From assembly GCA_029246415.1 (NCBI GenBank), contig JAQWNF010000023.1, forward strand, positions 186,001-250,000: a DNA stretch of 64,000 nt, in the 5' to 3' direction. Source of the DNA: Glaciecola sp. Lineage in GTDB: Bacteria > Pseudomonadota > Gammaproteobacteria > Enterobacterales > Alteromonadaceae. This document shows, piece after piece, positions 8,380-16,722 of this stretch. Made by a program: the position numbers and the translations under genes. The number at the start of each line of letters is the position of its first letter. Positions within the stretch are counted from its first letter, which is position 1. The notes under the pieces were generated by a model, which saw only the letters and a list, made by a program, of their open reading frames with translations, made no database searches and was not told where the DNA came from.

Positions 8380-9354
8380 CTACCCACCCAACATTGCTAA
8401 ATGAGTCGTTGCCCCAGTGTTCTGTTCATGCAGGCCGTGTGTTGCTTTTTTATTATAAGCTTGAGTCACTAACCACTTTTGTAGTACTGGTTGTTGCTCT
8501 GAAGATTGCATTAAATAACGAGCATCTAAGCCTTCTTCTGAAAATAAACAGGTATGTAATTGCCCAGTTGCAGAAATACGCATGCGGTTGCACGAAGCAC
8601 AAAACTCATCACCGTATGGAGTAATAAAACCAATTTGCCCAGCATATTCAGGATGTTGATATTCGACTGCAGGTCCAGCATCACTGGAGCGAATTTTACG
8701 TACCCAACCAGAATCTTCGACTTGTGCTTGAAGTAATGACGCACGCACATGTTGCTCATTAAAAAAGGCTGCGTTATCACCCGTTTGCATTAATTCAATA
8801 AACCTAAGAACGATTGGCTTATGTTTAATCCAAGCTAAAAAATGAGAAAACTCCGCCAAATTAAATTGCTTCATTAGCACTACATTCACTTTTATTTCTG
8901 CAAAACCTAACCTAATCGCTTTATCAATCCCATCTAAAATAGATTGCAACTTGGTGCTACCGGTGATCAGATTAAACTGACCGGGATGCAGGCTATCAAT
9001 ACTAATATTGAGTTGGTCCAACCCAGCGGCATGCCAATCTGCAACTTGCTCATTGAGTCGATATCCGTTAGTTGTCATCGCCACCGTTGGAATTTTCCCT
9101 ACACGTTTAACCGCTTCAATAATTTGTGGTAAATCTTTGCGCAAACTTGGCTCACCGCCGGTAATCCGTATTTTCGTCACACCAACATCACGCAAGGCAT
9201 GGGTTAAGTTGGTAATTTCAGGTAAGGTCAAAAATTGCTTACGTGCTTGATGTTGATAGCCATCCGGTAAACAATAATTACACTTGAAATTACACACATC
9301 TGTGACCGATAAACGCACATAATTAAATTGTCGATCGTGGGTATCAAATAACAT
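8380..9354 (-). CDS. moaA: GTP 3',8-cyclase MoaA
   Basis: A 324-residue radical SAM enzyme. The N-terminal cluster motif CNFKCNYC (C21, C25, C28) binds the SAM-ligated 4Fe-4S cluster. ITGGEPSLR is the SAM-binding GGE region. The C-terminal second cluster comes from FCASCNRMRIS and the Cys in HTCLF, and the protein ends in the conserved Gly-Gly. It converts GTP to the cyclic intermediate that MoaC turns into cPMP, the first step of Moco synthesis. The other moa genes are about 18 kb away at 27.7-29.5 kb. It is followed by mobA. Confidence 0.95.
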   Translation of the reverse strand: MLFDTHDRQFNYVRLSVTDVCNFKCNYCLPDGYQHQARKQFLTLPEITNLTHALRDVGVTKIRITGGEPSLRKDLPQIIEAVKRVGKIPTVAMTTNGYRLNEQVADWHAAGLDQLNISIDSLHPGQFNLITGSTKLQSILDGIDKAIRLGFAEIKVNVVLMKQFNLAEFSHFLAWIKHKPIVLRFIELMQTGDNAAFFNEQHVRASLLQAQVEDSGWVRKIRSSDAGPAVEYQHPEYAGQIGFITPYGDEFCASCNRMRISATGQLHTCLFSEEGLDARYLMQSSEQQPVLQKWLVTQAYNKKATHGLHEQNTGATTHLAMLGG

Positions 9355-9726
9355 AAAACAATATCGCTTGTAGAGCTGCTAACTATAATTAGTTTTATAT
9401 CCATCAAGTTCTGTACCACTTTAGGCAAGTGCGGCAAATTGGTACTAATCTATTGAAATTACTCGTTAATCATCAACTCTGCATGAGCTAATACGCTTAG
9501 TTCGGACAAGCTTCCCTCCTCCATACGCACTAAAACAGTGCCTCCCCCCTGTTAATCACCATAAAAGTGCGCATTATCAATAAGATAGTAAACCTAGCAA
9601 AAATGGAACTTTCATCAAAACAGCTAACCTACTGATTTTGTTCAATTTAATTAATATGAAGTCATCAGCTAAATTGGAATGATATTTGATATATGTAGTA
9701 TATATATTTGTAATTTATGGTTCAGG
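9355..9726. other. Divergent moaA/nasT intergenic region with hairpins
   Basis: No gene is seen in these 372 bases. They must hold the promoters of moaA (minus) and nasT (plus). Two structures stand out. At 9413-9445 outer arms GTACC/GGTAC enclose an inner ACTT/AAGT stem. Around 9510-9550, read on the minus strand, two Shine-Dalgarno-like purine tracts (GGGGGGAGG and GGAGGAGGG) flank a GCACT-GTTTT-AGTGC hairpin in what would be the moaA leader. I do not recognise a molybdenum cofactor riboswitch with confidence. Confidence 0.5.
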
Positions 9727-10338
9727 ATGTCTCAAGTCTCCCAATCTGTACCTGTGTTAAACGTATTAATCATTGATGATAACTCGGCACGCGTCGCTGC
9801 CGTACAAAACGCATTAACCGGTACCGCTTATAATATTCAACATTTAGCCAGCACCAAATCATCGTTACTCAAAGAAGTTGAAGCGAGTAATGCCGATATT
9901 ATTATTTTAGATATGGAGTCACCTAGCCGTGACACTATTGAAAGTCTGAGTGTTATTTCAAACTACAACCCTAAACCCGTTGTGATGTTTTCAACACAGG
10001 ATAACCCCGCCTTACTGCAAGAATCGATTAGTGCAGGAGTCAGCTCTTATATCTCCGGCCAAATCGACCCACAACGCGTTAAATTCATTTTGGATGTCGC
10101 CGTGGCTCGTTTTAATGAGTTTCAAGAACTGAAACAAGAACTAAAAGATACCAAAGAAAAACTGTCCTCGCGTAAATGGATTGATCAAGCCAAAGCGTTA
10201 TTAATTGAAAAACAAGGTATTACCGAACAAGAGGCATACACAGCTATTCGTAAGATGGCGATGGAAAACGGAGAGAAAATGGAAGTGGTTGCTAAAAATC
10301 TAGTATCAATGGCTAAATTATTAGCAGGAGGACGATAA
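9727..10338 (+). CDS. nasT: NasT, ANTAR-domain antitermination regulator of nitrate assimilation
   Basis: A 203-residue protein with an N-terminal receiver-like domain (DD17-18, D62 in IILDMESPS) and a C-terminal ANTAR RNA-binding domain (about 145-200: WIDQAKALLIEKQGITE, AYTAIRKMAMENGEK). The usual receiver Lys is absent (SYISGQID), as in other NasT proteins, which fits control by NasS binding rather than phosphorylation. In Azotobacter-type systems free NasT binds paired leader hairpins and prevents termination upstream of nitrate genes. The start is ATG 9727; an upstream in-frame ATG at 9679 would add a non-conserved leader. nasS follows after 1 bp. Confidence 0.92.
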   Translation: MSQVSQSVPVLNVLIIDDNSARVAAVQNALTGTAYNIQHLASTKSSLLKEVEASNADIIILDMESPSRDTIESLSVISNYNPKPVVMFSTQDNPALLQESISAGVSSYISGQIDPQRVKFILDVAVARFNEFQELKQELKDTKEKLSSRKWIDQAKALLIEKQGITEQEAYTAIRKMAMENGEKMEVVAKNLVSMAKLLAGGR

Positions 10339-10339
10339 C

Positions 10340-11473
10340 ATGAGCAGTATATCTAGTCTCACCCCCATTTCTTTATTAAATCAAATAGAAAAACCTCACC
10401 TTGATTTAGGTATTGTGGCTTTAACCGATAGTGCACCTATTATAATGGCGCAACAGCTCGGCTTGTTTAGCAAGTGGGGATTAAATGTTGAACTGCATAT
10501 GCAAAATTCATGGGCTACCCTACGCGATAAACTCCATACCGAAAAATTAGATGCAGTGCAAATGCTGGCACCGATGCCGATGGCATCATCAATGGGTTTA
10601 CTCGGACCAGCGTGCCCATTACTTACAGCCTTTAATTTGAGTATGAACGGGAATGCGATAACCCTGTCACAATCTCTTTTTGATGATATCAAATGTTTAA
10701 ATGGCGGTGTCATCCCGGATTTACCTCTTGCTGGACAGTGGTTAGCCGAAATTATTGAAAAGCGAAAGTTGTCACCATCTTATAAACCGCTGACCTTTGC
10801 CGTAGTTTATCCTTTTTCATGCCATCATTACCAACTTCGTGATTGGTTGGAGTCTGGTGGGATTGATGTGGATAAGGAGGTCGATATTATCATTATCCCG
10901 CCCACCCAAATGACTCAAGCATTAGCCGATAATACAATTGATGGTTTTTGTGTTGGTGCGCCGTGGAATACTAAAGCAGTTCGAGATGGTATTGGTTGTA
11001 CCGTCATTACATCATGTGATATTTGGAGTGAATCCCCAGAAAAAGTATTAGCGGTAACACAAGCATGGCAACGTGCAAATCCGAATACTTTTTTGGCCTT
11101 GATTGCCGCACTGCAAGAAGCATGTGAGTGGTTAGCTTTCCTCCCTAACCGATTTGAAACCGCCATTAAACTGTCCCAGCCAGAATATTTAAATGAAAAA
11201 TTAGACATTATTGCTCCAGCATTACTTGATAGTTGTTTGACGTCGTTAGAAAGTTCTCCTCGAGAAATACCGGCTTATATTCGTTTTTATACACGCCAAG
11301 CTAATTTCCCTACCCTAGCACAAGGTCATGCTTTATTGGTAGATATGCAGCGTGCTGGTCAAGTACCAAATAGTTTAACAGACTTACAACTCAAACAATG
11401 GATTGAACAAATCTATCGACCCGATTTATACCAGCAAATGCGTCAAATTCAACAACAAGTCGCGTCCATGTAA
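10340..11473 (+). CDS. nasS: NasS, cytoplasmic nitrate/nitrite sensor that holds NasT
   Basis: A 377-residue relative of the nitrate-binding proteins NrtA/CmpA (compare its GIVALTDSAPIIMAQQLG with [18 protein letters not shown] of the NrtA here), but with no signal peptide, so it stays in the cytoplasm. It keeps the ligand-binding pattern seen in NrtA, such as GFCVGAPWN and FYTRQANFP. In known NasS-NasT systems nitrate binding makes NasS release NasT. The start has a strong AGGAGG at 10326-10331. The nasT-nasS pair is a two-gene operon just upstream of the structural genes it should control. Confidence 0.92.
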   Translation: MSSISSLTPISLLNQIEKPHLDLGIVALTDSAPIIMAQQLGLFSKWGLNVELHMQNSWATLRDKLHTEKLDAVQMLAPMPMASSMGLLGPACPLLTAFNLSMNGNAITLSQSLFDDIKCLNGGVIPDLPLAGQWLAEIIEKRKLSPSYKPLTFAVVYPFSCHHYQLRDWLESGGIDVDKEVDIIIIPPTQMTQALADNTIDGFCVGAPWNTKAVRDGIGCTVITSCDIWSESPEKVLAVTQAWQRANPNTFLALIAALQEACEWLAFLPNRFETAIKLSQPEYLNEKLDIIAPALLDSCLTSLESSPREIPAYIRFYTRQANFPTLAQGHALLVDMQRAGQVPNSLTDLQLKQWIEQIYRPDLYQQMRQIQQQVASM

Positions 11474-11627
11474 AATCCAAATCGCACTATTTTGGTGCGC
11501 AAAAAGAAATGTTCAAGTGCACTTTTACAAAAAAGTGCACGTTACTGATATTTTGATTACCCACTAAGTGGATATTAATATCAATTAAATCAATCAGATA
11601 ATTAAAGTCACAAACAAACAATCAAGT

Positions 11628-11643
11628 TGGCGTGGATATTGTA
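11628..11643 (+). promoter_or_regulatory. Possible sigma-54-like promoter of nasA (weak)
   Basis: TGGCGTGGATATTGTA resembles the -24/-12 pattern TGGCAC-N5-TTGCA with correct GG-to-G spacing, but the -12 element reads GT instead of GC. If real, the transcript would start near 11655, just before the leader hairpin at 11664. The match is weak and a sigma-70 promoter elsewhere is possible. Confidence 0.3.
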
Positions 11644-11663
11644 TCAGTAGTTATACTCGATGC

Positions 11664-11679
11664 CCCTCAATGTTGAGGG
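11664..11679 (+). promoter_or_regulatory. Candidate NasT (ANTAR) hairpin in nasA leader
   Basis: The hairpin CCCTC-[AATGTT]-GAGGG has a six-base loop with A at position 1 and G at position 4, the loop pattern bound by ANTAR proteins. It lies in the nasA leader about 27 nt before an intrinsic terminator. A second, much weaker candidate (loop AAAGGC at 11706-11711, two flanking pairs) would overlap the 5' arm of that terminator, as expected for an antiterminator. Confidence 0.55.
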
Positions 11680-11705
11680 ATTAAAATTTAAACTTTATTC
11701 ATTGC

Positions 11706-11742
11706 AAAGGCGCTTCTGTTTAATCAGTTGCGCCTTTTTTTT
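11706..11742 (+). terminator. Leader terminator upstream of nasA
   Basis: The arms AAAGGCGC (11706-11713) and GCGCCTTT (11730-11737) form a hairpin followed by a run of T to 11742, ending only 12 bases before the nasA ATG. A strong terminator inside the leader, with nasT-nasS just upstream, argues for regulated read-through of nasA. Confidence 0.85.
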
Positions 11743-11754
11743 GTGGAAACCAAT

Positions 11755-14577
11755 ATGACACAGACTTACGAGTACAAAGTTAGCCAAACTACCTGCCCAT
11801 ATTGTGGCGTAGGTTGTGGCGTTAATGCCACCGTGATTAATGGTGAGCTGACGGCTGTATCTGGTAATACTTCACACCCAGCAAACTTAGGTAAGTTATG
11901 TGTAAAAGGGTCAAATTTGCATGAAACTGTGGGGTTAGAGGGACGTGTATTGCATCCTATGATCCATGGCAAAAAAGCCAGTTGGGATACAGCAACCCAG
12001 ACTGTTGCTGACCAGTTTCGACACTTTATCGACACTTATGGTCCAGACTCAGTGGCATTTTATGTGTCAGGTCAGATCTTAACCGAAGATTATTATGTCG
12101 CTAACAAACTCATGAAAGGGTATATCGGTTCTGCCAATATCGATACTAACTCCCGCCTGTGTATGGCGTCAGCCGTTGCCGGTTATAAACGCGCATTTGG
12201 CTCTGACACGGTGCCATGCAGCTATGCAGATATCGACCATTGTGAGTTGTTGATATTAGTTGGTTCAAATGCAGCATGGACACATCCCATCTTATATCAG
12301 CGTATGGAACAAGCCAAGATAGCAAACCCAAACCTGAAGGTCGTTGTGGTTGATCCGCGTAAAACGGCAACCGAACAATTAGGTGATTTGCATTTAGCGA
12401 TTCAACCAGGTAGCGATGTCGCCTTATTTAACGGCCTGCTGCACTACTTAAATGAGAATGACCACCTCAATCATAGTTATATCGAGCAATACACTGAGCA
12501 TTGGCATGAGCTAGTCACGTCTATCGACACTAATACCTTAGCGCATACCGCATTAGTGACAGGTGTGAGCGAAGCCGATCTTATGTTGTTTTATCAAGCT
12601 TTTGCTGCCACGGATAAGCCATTGACGTTTTATTCTCAAGGGGTAAACCAGTCTTCTCAAGGTACCGATAAGTGTAACGCAATTATTAACTGTCATCTGG
12701 CAACGGGGACACTAGGATATTTGGGTGCAGGCCCGTTTTCCATTACCGGTCAACCCAACGCAATGGGTGGTAGAGAAGTAGGCGGATTAGCCAACACATT
12801 AGCTGGCCACATGAATATCGAAGATCCTGCACATAGAGATTTAGTTCAAACATTTTGGCAATCACCGAATATACCGCAACAGCAAGGCGCGAAAGCCGTA
12901 GATCTGTTTGCCAAAATCAAACAATCGAAAATCAAAGCTGTATGGATCATGGCGACCAATCCCATGGTGAGTTTACCTAATCGTGCTGAAATCGCCGCGG
13001 CATTGACTCAATGTGAGTTTGTAGTGGTATCCGATTGTGTGACCAAAAACGATACCCTAGCCTATGCAAATGTGGTTTTACCGGCTACAACATGGGCTGA
13101 AAAAGACGGAACTGTCACCAACTCGGAACGTCGTATTTCTCGCCAAAAAGGAATCTTACCCGCTCCAGGTGAAGCTAAACATGACTGGCAAGCACTGTGT
13201 GATGTCGCCAAAGCAATGGGTTATCAAAGCGGCTTTGATTTTGCTCATTCTGTGGATGTATTTAATGAGCATGCAGCGCTATCTGGTTACCGCAATACCA
13301 GTGATACCCAGCATAGCGACACGATCATTCGCGATTTTGATATTAGTGGCCTCGCATCGTTAACCAGACAGCAGTACGATAACTTGCAACCTATCCAATG
13401 GCCAGTAAATAACCAATACCCGCAAGGCTGTAGCCAAATGTTTGCTGATAACGTGTTTTTTACGCCAAGTAAAAAAGCGCAGTTTGTACCAGTACAAGTT
13501 AACTTACCGACATTGCGACCTAATGAGCAATACCCGTTAATATTAAATTCCGGACGTATGCGTGACCAATGGCACACTATGACCCGAACAGGAAAATCTA
13601 AGGCACTTGCACAACATACCCAAGCTTCCTTTATTGCGCTTAACCCTCAAGATGCCAAACACTATTCCGTAGCAGATAATCAGCTGATAAAACTCACTAG
13701 CGCATATGGAAAAGTGATTGCCAATGCCCAAGTTGTTAACGACCAATCCCCTGGTCAGGTATTTATGCCTATTCATTGGAACCAGACCAACGCATCTCAT
13801 GCCAATGTAAGTGAATGCTATGGCAGTGCTGTTGATCCTATTTCTGGGCAACCTGAAAGTAAATATGCCGTTGTAGAGCTTACCCCTGTGACAGTCGTTC
13901 AACATGCAGTGATATTTTCTGCATTCCCATTAACGCTTCCCGAGACACAAGCATGTGATTGGTGGAACAGCTGTATTACGCCAGCAGGGATGCAATACCA
14001 ACTAGCTTGGTTTGAGCAAAAGGTTGAACCATTAGCGTTTACCCAATCTCAAGCGCTCTCTCAGACACAACAAGCTACAAGCCAATCACAATTAGATGAC
14101 ATGCAATGGCATTCATTTACCAGTAGTCAAGAAAATCATGATGAGTTAACCACTGTCATTGGTGTCTGCGCAGGTCAAATCACTATGGTTGGCTTATTTG
14201 GCACAAAACAACCGACAGTGAACACGGCATGGGTAGTAGAGTTAATGCAACCATCTGAACACAATATTGAGTTTAGTGACATCAGCGCGCTGTTAATTGG
14301 TGCCGTACCAGAACAATTTCGCAAAGGTAAAACGATTTGTAGTTGCTTTAACGTTGGCGAAACCGACATTGTTAACGCGATTACTCAAGATGGCTGTGAC
14401 TCTGTTAGCGCCTTGGGAGAGTCTTTACAGTGTGGCACTAATTGTGGCTCTTGTAAAAGTGAACTCGCAAGCTTAGTTAATCAACATGCCAGCAGCAATA
14501 ACAGCGCTACCCAACATTCAAAAAAGATCAGTCGTTTTAATCAACACCTGATCCCCATACATGCATTAGATAAATAG
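11755..14577 (+). CDS. nasA: Assimilatory nitrate reductase catalytic subunit
   Basis: A 940-residue molybdoenzyme. The N-terminal 4Fe-4S site is C14, C17, C21 and C49 (CPYCGVGCGV, LCVKG). The bis-MGD domains follow (SRLCMASAVAGYKRAFG, GQPNAMGGREVGG), then the molydopterin dinucleotide-binding domain (NSGRMRDQWHTMTRTGKS). The C-terminus carries a BFD-like 2Fe-2S domain (ICSCFNV, QCGTNCGSC) as in enterobacterial NasA and unlike NapA. There is no Tat signal, so it is cytoplasmic. It reduces nitrate to nitrite. ATG 11755 is used because translation before it would run through the leader terminator. No NasB-type electron donor is seen next to it, so ferredoxin or the distant NirB-associated system may supply electrons. 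Confidence 0.95.
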   Translation: MTQTYEYKVSQTTCPYCGVGCGVNATVINGELTAVSGNTSHPANLGKLCVKGSNLHETVGLEGRVLHPMIHGKKASWDTATQTVADQFRHFIDTYGPDSVAFYVSGQILTEDYYVANKLMKGYIGSANIDTNSRLCMASAVAGYKRAFGSDTVPCSYADIDHCELLILVGSNAAWTHPILYQRMEQAKIANPNLKVVVVDPRKTATEQLGDLHLAIQPGSDVALFNGLLHYLNENDHLNHSYIEQYTEHWHELVTSIDTNTLAHTALVTGVSEADLMLFYQAFAATDKPLTFYSQGVNQSSQGTDKCNAIINCHLATGTLGYLGAGPFSITGQPNAMGGREVGGLANTLAGHMNIEDPAHRDLVQTFWQSPNIPQQQGAKAVDLFAKIKQSKIKAVWIMATNPMVSLPNRAEIAAALTQCEFVVVSDCVTKNDTLAYANVVLPATTWAEKDGTVTNSERRISRQKGILPAPGEAKHDWQALCDVAKAMGYQSGFDFAHSVDVFNEHAALSGYRNTSDTQHSDTIIRDFDISGLASLTRQQYDNLQPIQWPVNNQYPQGCSQMFADNVFFTPSKKAQFVPVQVNLPTLRPNEQYPLILNSGRMRDQWHTMTRTGKSKALAQHTQASFIALNPQDAKHYSVADNQLIKLTSAYGKVIANAQVVNDQSPGQVFMPIHWNQTNASHANVSECYGSAVDPISGQPESKYAVVELTPVTVVQHAVIFSAFPLTLPETQACDWWNSCITPAGMQYQLAWFEQKVEPLAFTQSQALSQTQQATSQSQLDDMQWHSFTSSQENHDELTTVIGVCAGQITMVGLFGTKQPTVNTAWVVELMQPSEHNIEFSDISALLIGAVPEQFRKGKTICSCFNVGETDIVNAITQDGCDSVSALGESLQCGTNCGSCKSELASLVNQHASSNNSATQHSKKISRFNQHLIPIHALDK

Positions 14578-14588
14578 GAAACTTGACC

Positions 14589-15422
14589 ATGCAAATTACT
14601 TCATTTCCAGCCCAACCTTCTATCGGTGCAGTATATCTTGTCGGCGCTGGCCCGGGTGATGCCGAATTATTAACACTCAAAGCGTATCGTTTGATCCAAC
14701 AAGCCGATGTTATTTTATATGATTATTTAGTCAGTGAAGATATTCGTGCGCTGTTCCCAGTCTCGAGTGAAGCCATATATGTCGGCAAAAAATGTGGCGC
14801 ACATAGTATGAATCAAGCCCAAATATGCGAGTGTATTTCTGATCATGCATTACAAGGCAAACAAGTGGTTCGCTTAAAAGGCGGCGATCCTTCTGTGTTT
14901 GCCCGCGCAGCCGAAGAAATCACACATTTAACTACATTAAATATCCCTTTTGCCATCGTCCCAGGGATCACAGCAGCATCCGGTTGTGCGGCATATTCAG
15001 GTATACCATTGACCCATCGTGATTGTGCTCATGGTGTGCGCTTTGTAACAGCGCAATTTAAACATGCAGATATGCAGGCACAATGGGCCGAACTTGCCCA
15101 AGGGCAAGATACCATCGTCTTTTACATGGGTTCGACGCGTTTACACGACATTGCCGCGCAGTTAATCAAACACGGTAAAGCATCCAATACCCCACTTGCG
15201 ATTATTGAGCAAGGTACCAGTGCCCACCAAAAAACCTACACACATACGCTTGCAACTGTGGCGGCGATGAATGATGCAAACAATCGCTATACTTTATCGG
15301 GGCCTGCGCTTATCATCATCGGCGAAGTAGTTAACTACAGAACCGTGATTGATACGGCGTTGTTACAACCACCGGCAACAATACATCACAGCGCTGCGTA
15401 TCTGCACACGTTAAGCGCATAA
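14589..15422 (+). CDS. cobA: Uroporphyrinogen-III C-methyltransferase (SUMT)
   Basis: A 277-residue enzyme with the SUMT signatures VYLVGAGPGDAELLTLKA at the N-terminus, VVRLKGGDPSVFARAAEE, VPGITAASGCAAYSGIPLTHR, and TIVFYMG. It methylates uroporphyrinogen III to precorrin-2 using SAM. It is the stand-alone form, without the CysG oxidase/chelatase part. Its place right after nasA indicates siroheme supply for nitrite reductase NirB. The ATG at 14589 is preceded by AGGAAA; the in-frame TTG at 14583 is unlikely. The gap to nasA is 11 bp, so it is in the same operon. Confidence 0.93.
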   Translation: MQITSFPAQPSIGAVYLVGAGPGDAELLTLKAYRLIQQADVILYDYLVSEDIRALFPVSSEAIYVGKKCGAHSMNQAQICECISDHALQGKQVVRLKGGDPSVFARAAEEITHLTTLNIPFAIVPGITAASGCAAYSGIPLTHRDCAHGVRFVTAQFKHADMQAQWAELAQGQDTIVFYMGSTRLHDIAAQLIKHGKASNTPLAIIEQGTSAHQKTYTHTLATVAAMNDANNRYTLSGPALIIIGEVVNYRTVIDTALLQPPATIHHSAAYLHTLSA

Positions 15423-15454
15423 CCATATTACAAAACAGAACAGCTCGATAAACC

Positions 15455-16441
15455 ATGAACTCATTTAGTCAATACATAAAAGCCATCGGCAAAGGTCAGC
15501 GTGCTGGTCGATATTTAACCCAAATCGAAGCTCACGATGCGTTTGACCAGTTGTTGACTGGTCGAGCTAGTCCAGAACAAGCTGGGGCTTTTTTAATGTT
15601 GTTGCGAGTGAGAGAAGAGTCAGTTGAAGAACTTGCAGGATTTGTGTCAGCTTGTCGCAAACATTTAAGCGACGACTACAGTCAAATCGATGCCACTTTC
15701 GATATGGGGTGCTACTCGGGGAAACGTCGTCACCTGCCGTGGTTTTTACTTGCCGTAAAATGCTTAGCCGCTCAAGGAGAGCGAATATTTTTACATGGTA
15801 CGACTGAGCCTGAATCCAAGCGCTTATACTTACATGATGTGTTTACCGCTCTATCCTTGCCCATTAGCGACAATGCCCAACATGCGAAAAACATGCTCGA
15901 CCAGCAGGGATTTTGTTATGTTAACTTAGCCGATTGTCATCCTCAATTGCACCAGTTAATCGCATTACGCACATTATTTGGTTTACGTTCGTGTGCCAAC
16001 ACATTGGCACGAATGCTCAACCCTAGCCAAGCACCGATTAGTTATCATGGCGTGTTTCATCGAGAGTTTGATGAACGCCACGTTCAAGTCGCACAGTTAC
16101 TTAACGATCCCAATGTTAGCTGCATTAGAGGTGAAGGTGGCGAAGTAGAAGTTAACCCTGAGCGCGAGTTTATTCAACATATTGCCCGTAATGGTGAATC
16201 ACAAGCGGTGATGTTTCCAACGCTACTTAAGCAATGGCAAATTAAACCTCGAGAACTAACCCCCCACGCACTTGTCGATGTATGGACCGAAGCGACCCAT
16301 GATGCTTATGCTCAACAAGCCATTGTTGGCACACTTGCGACATATTTAGTGCAAGCCAAAGACACTGAGGTTGCAAAGGCACTTACTCAAGCACAAGATA
16401 TATGGCGTAATCGTGATCGTGATTTTTACGCACATTTTTAG
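15455..16441 (+). CDS. TrpD2/YbiB-like glycosyltransferase-family protein
   Basis: A 328-residue protein with the fold pattern of anthranilate phosphoribosyltransferase: an N-terminal helical part (YLTQIEAHDAFDQLLTG, GAFLMLLRVREESVEELAGF) and the glycosyltransferase-3 domain after it. The PRPP-binding GTGGD loop of true TrpD is not present at the expected place (FDMGCYSGKRRHLP), so it is unlikely to make tryptophan. YbiB-type relatives bind nucleic acids. It is the third gene of the nasA-cobA operon, 32 bp after cobA. A link to nitrate regulation or repair of a nucleotide cofactor is guesswork. Confidence 0.75.
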   Translation: MNSFSQYIKAIGKGQRAGRYLTQIEAHDAFDQLLTGRASPEQAGAFLMLLRVREESVEELAGFVSACRKHLSDDYSQIDATFDMGCYSGKRRHLPWFLLAVKCLAAQGERIFLHGTTEPESKRLYLHDVFTALSLPISDNAQHAKNMLDQQGFCYVNLADCHPQLHQLIALRTLFGLRSCANTLARMLNPSQAPISYHGVFHREFDERHVQVAQLLNDPNVSCIRGEGGEVEVNPEREFIQHIARNGESQAVMFPTLLKQWQIKPRELTPHALVDVWTEATHDAYAQQAIVGTLATYLVQAKDTEVAKALTQAQDIWRNRDRDFYAHF

Positions 16442-16621
16442 TACTTCAAGCACCGTGGTAGTGCAACACTGAATCGAGTTTTAGCATCATTTATCACTAT
16501 TACGCTGCATCAAATCACTAACCCATTAATAAATAAGTTATTTTTAATCATGGCATCATAAATGCTTTATTATAGATAACAAACTAACAGTATTGGTTTT
16601 GCATTGCAGCGAGATCAATTA

Positions 16622-16633
16622 GGCAAAGTAGCC
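16622..16633 (+). promoter_or_regulatory. Candidate ANTAR-type hairpin in nrtA leader
   Basis: GGC-[AAAGTA]-GCC has a hexaloop with A1 and G4, but only three base pairs. Its 3' arm and last loop base overlap the 5' arm of the following terminator (from 16630), so the two structures exclude each other, the arrangement expected for antitermination. A further AACGAC sequence, the same as the nirB leader loops, sits at 16643-16648 inside the terminator 5' side, flanked by AGT and ACT. A TTGG...TTGCA sequence at 16593-16608 looks sigma-54-like but is one base short. Confidence 0.4.
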
Positions 16634-16682
16634 CACTGAGTTAACGACACTGTTTCCGTCGTCACTCGTGGGCTTTTTTTTT
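16630..16682 (+). terminator. Leader terminator upstream of nrtA
   Basis: A long hairpin with arms AGCCCAC/GTGGGCT and inner arms ACGAC/GTCGT is followed by nine T (16674-16682), 40 bases before the nrtA ATG. It either ends the nasA operon transcript, or is a regulated leader terminator like that of nasA, or both. Confidence 0.85.
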
Positions 16683-16722
16683 GACAATTTTTACGTATTT
16701 TTATTTTAAATGAGGAACGAAC

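Noticed and set aside
9355-9726. Molybdenum cofactor riboswitch upstream of moaA
   Set aside because: There are hairpins and purine tracts, but I could not match the known Moco RNA pattern with confidence.
13064-13905. Several frames inside nasA on both strands
   Set aside because: They are shadows of the strongly supported nasA frame.
16593-16608. Sigma-54 promoter of nrtA
   Set aside because: The GG and GC elements are nine rather than ten bases apart, which normally abolishes recognition; kept only as a remark.
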